DNA from: Candidatus Electrothrix scaldis
Lineage (GTDB): Bacteria; Desulfobacterota; Desulfobulbia; Desulfobulbales; Desulfobulbaceae
Direction of reading: 5' to 3'
Assembly (NCBI GenBank): GCA_033584155.1
Contig: CP138355.1
Location: 3,853,826 to 3,917,825, forward strand
Length of the DNA: 64,000 bases
Every line of letters begins with the position of its first letter. The stretch's first letter is position 1. Under the pieces are notes generated by a model that ran no database searches, was not told where the DNA came from, and saw only the letters and a program-made list of their open reading frames with translations. The translations under genes were made by a program, and so were the position numbers. Shown here piece after piece: positions 62,599 to 64,000 of the stretch.

Positions 62599-63081
62599 AT
62601 GAGCGGAATAATGCCGGATATCACCGGAAAAATAGTGGTCCGCAGAGCACGGGAAGAGGACCTCACGGGTTTGGTCTTTCTGCTGGAGGTTTTATTCAGT
62701 ATTGAAAAGGATTTTAACTTCAATGCTGAGAAACAAAAGCGGGGCTTGAGACTCCTCTTACACAACCCTGAGGCTGTGGTTCTGGTGGCCGAACGACAGG
62801 GGCGGATTATAGGCATGTGTACAGCTCAATTGCTCATTTCCACCGCTGAGGGCGGACTTTCCGCCTTGGTGGAAGATGTTGTCATCCTGCCCGCCTGGCA
62901 GGCACAAGGCACCGGCAGGAGACTCATGGAGTCACTCAGAGAATGGTCTGCGCTCCAAGGCGCAACCAGAATCCAGCTTCTGGCTGATCGCAACAACACC
63001 AGAGCACTGGGCTTTTATCACCACATAGGTTACCGACCCACTGAATTGATCTGCCTACGTACAACAAAAGGAATAGGGTAA
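62599..63081 (+). CDS. GNAT family N-acetyltransferase
   Basis: 160 residues. GNAT fold: VVRRAREEDLTGLVFLLEVL, VVLVAERQGRIIGMCTAQLL, EDVVILPAWQAQGTGRRLME (acetyl-CoA loop QAQGTGR), NNTRALGFYHHIGY. Typical length. GNAT genes are often placed in nif regions, with unknown substrate. Sits 12 nt after the ferredoxin gene; probably in the same operon. Confidence 0.87.
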   Translation: MSGIMPDITGKIVVRRAREEDLTGLVFLLEVLFSIEKDFNFNAEKQKRGLRLLLHNPEAVVLVAERQGRIIGMCTAQLLISTAEGGLSALVEDVVILPAWQAQGTGRRLMESLREWSALQGATRIQLLADRNNTRALGFYHHIGYRPTELICLRTTKGIG

Positions 63082-63082
63082 A

Positions 63083-63517
63083 ATGATAACTGAACCGGAA
63101 CTGATCCCCCTGGCGGGACTTGAACCGATTAAAGGCTGGGAAGAATTCCTCAGTGACGGGGAAAGATACCTGAACACCGCAACTGCGGCCCATACAAAGC
63201 AGAAAAAGATTTTCACCCCAGAAATCCTCTACAATGTGATAGCTATGGCCATTGAAAAATTTGTCATGGCTGTCCTGATGCAACGTGGCACCATGCCATA
63301 CAACCATACGATGACAGACTTGGTCGAGGCTATGGAGAGCACCTTTCCAGGTAAAATGGCAGGATTAGGTGAGGGATTACTGGAAATGGACAAGTATCAA
63401 GAGATATGTGATCTTGATGGATTTAAGATCACCCCTCCAGGACCGGAAAAAATCCCGGGAATGCTTGATCTGGGTAAGCAAATGCATACCCTGGTAACGG
63501 AAGAACTTGGCAGATGA
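63083..63517 (+). CDS. hypothetical protein of the nif-type cluster
   Basis: 144 residues, start 1 nt after the GNAT stop (TAAAATG). Mostly helical, with PEILYNVIAMAIEKFVMAVL, QRGTMPYNHTMTDLVEAMES, giving a HEPN-like four-helix feel, but no clear R-x4-H motif. Ends before a short gap and the next small gene. No family recognised; tight spacing argues for a role with its neighbours. Confidence 0.65.
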   Translation: MITEPELIPLAGLEPIKGWEEFLSDGERYLNTATAAHTKQKKIFTPEILYNVIAMAIEKFVMAVLMQRGTMPYNHTMTDLVEAMESTFPGKMAGLGEGLLEMDKYQEICDLDGFKITPPGPEKIPGMLDLGKQMHTLVTEELGR

Positions 63518-63539
63518 ATACATGACGGAGTAAAGCGTA

Positions 63540-63851
63540 ATGACTGAGCAGATAGCAATAAAACCACTTGGCGTTGTTAAGGAAATCCTGGAAGCAGTTG
63601 GGATGGGCATTTCCTATGCCTATGAAGATCTTATTTTTCTCGATCATAACGCCCTACTCCTCCAATTCACTGACGAGAGCAACAAGGTTTTGGTGCATAT
63701 AAACCGTGAGGCAAAAAAGGAGCCAGCCGAGAAAACCGTTTTGGCGTTGAAGCTGGCTGCAGCGGAAAGAGAAATGGCCTTCCTTGATGGGTGCGAGTAT
63801 GCCATCACCCAAGGAGAGGACGAACAAATTAATATTGAATTTATCCCGTAG
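63540..63851 (+). CDS. hypothetical protein of the nif-type cluster
   Basis: 103 residues, MTEQIAIKPLGVVKEILEAV with a mixed alpha/beta pattern (YAYEDLIFLDHNALLLQFTD, KVLVHINREAKKE). No cysteine-rich or catalytic motif seen. Sits 22 nt after the previous gene and 49 nt before the next, in the same direction. Not recognised; likely part of the same transcript. Confidence 0.65.
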   Translation: MTEQIAIKPLGVVKEILEAVGMGISYAYEDLIFLDHNALLLQFTDESNKVLVHINREAKKEPAEKTVLALKLAAAEREMAFLDGCEYAITQGEDEQINIEFIP

Positions 63852-63900
63852 TAATACGGATAGGCATTACTATAACCTAAGTAAGGAAGGAGGCACTCCT

Positions 63901-64000
63901 GTGGCTAAAAAAAACGTTGAAGAGCTATTGATTGCAGGTGGCGAGGACAAACATGTTCGCGCAAAATACGATGTTCCTGGTACCAAAGAAGAATTTGTCG
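63901..64000 (+). CDS. partial gene at right edge
   Basis: Starts with GTG after a strong GGAAGGAGG site and continues off the window (MAKKNVEELLIAGGEDKHVR, AKYDVPGTKEEFV). Only 33 residues are visible; no family recognised. It continues the nif-type cluster. Confidence 0.6.
   Translation, partial: MAKKNVEELLIAGGEDKHVRAKYDVPGTKEEFV

Overview
The window looks like a chromosomal piece of an anaerobic, Gram-negative, deltaproteobacterial-type (Desulfobulbales-like) bacterium. Reasons: a low-molecular-weight siroheme sulfite/nitrite reductase, a class I hybrid cluster protein, rubredoxin, a bacteriohemerythrin, a small multiheme cytochrome, a TamB-type outer-membrane assembly protein, an Mla/MCE-type lipoprotein and the edge of a nitrogen-fixation cluster. 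A secreted truncated haemoglobin and 21-nt degenerate arrays would fit a cable-bacterium relative, but that is inference; the sequence alone does not name the organism.

Layout. 1-6.2 kb: housekeeping genes (dCMP deaminase, lipoprotein hydrolase, PpsR, cytochrome, PepN). 6.2-14.5 kb: accessory region with a 17-unit 21-nt array, a Roc-COR (ROCO) GTPase with leucine-rich repeats, a Septu-like ATPase/HNH pair (PtuA/PtuB), a broken aspartokinase tail and a large membrane protein with an internal duplication. 14.5-20.7 kb: anaerobic redox and nitrosative-stress genes (ferredoxin, HD protein, siroheme reductase, Hcp, a Crp/Fnr regulator, rubredoxin), with a well-placed Fnr-like operator in front of hcp. 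20.9-24.7 kb: rplU-rpmA-obgE-proB and a hemerythrin. 24.7-29.7 kb: M48 protease, two YbjQ-like proteins, a DUF900 hydrolase, RadA. 29.7-39.0 kb: a defence island on the minus strand: hsdR, hsdS, a DUF1016 nuclease, a 65-aa protein, a PrrC-like ATPase, hsdM, then a HEPN/MNT toxin-antitoxin pair. Two short copies of the hsdS 3' tail are placed between the accessory genes, and every gene from hsdR to hsdM overlaps the next by 1-8 nt. 39.8-42.3 kb: creA and leuA, both cut by a ~440-bp run of homopolymers that is probably an assembly defect; leuA has a Leu-rich leader peptide and a terminator in front. 42.4-46.1 kb: a second 21-nt array, a 7-bladed propeller-like secreted protein and a frameshifted DUF1176 gene. 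46.2-58.6 kb: envelope genes (membrane TPR protein, MCE lipoprotein, TamB, FKBP isomerase), tRNA-Arg, Nudix, secreted truncated globin, DUF362. 58.7-64 kb: glnB-amtB facing a sigma-54-driven gene cluster starting with a NifB-like protein that has lost the radical-SAM cysteines, followed by a thioredoxin-like [2Fe-2S] ferredoxin, a GNAT and unknown proteins.

The most promising unusual items are the hsdS-tail cassette arrangement with a PrrC-like nuclease, the ROCO+Septu locus with a possible internal translation start, the cysteine-less NifB homologue, and the two non-CRISPR 21-nt arrays.
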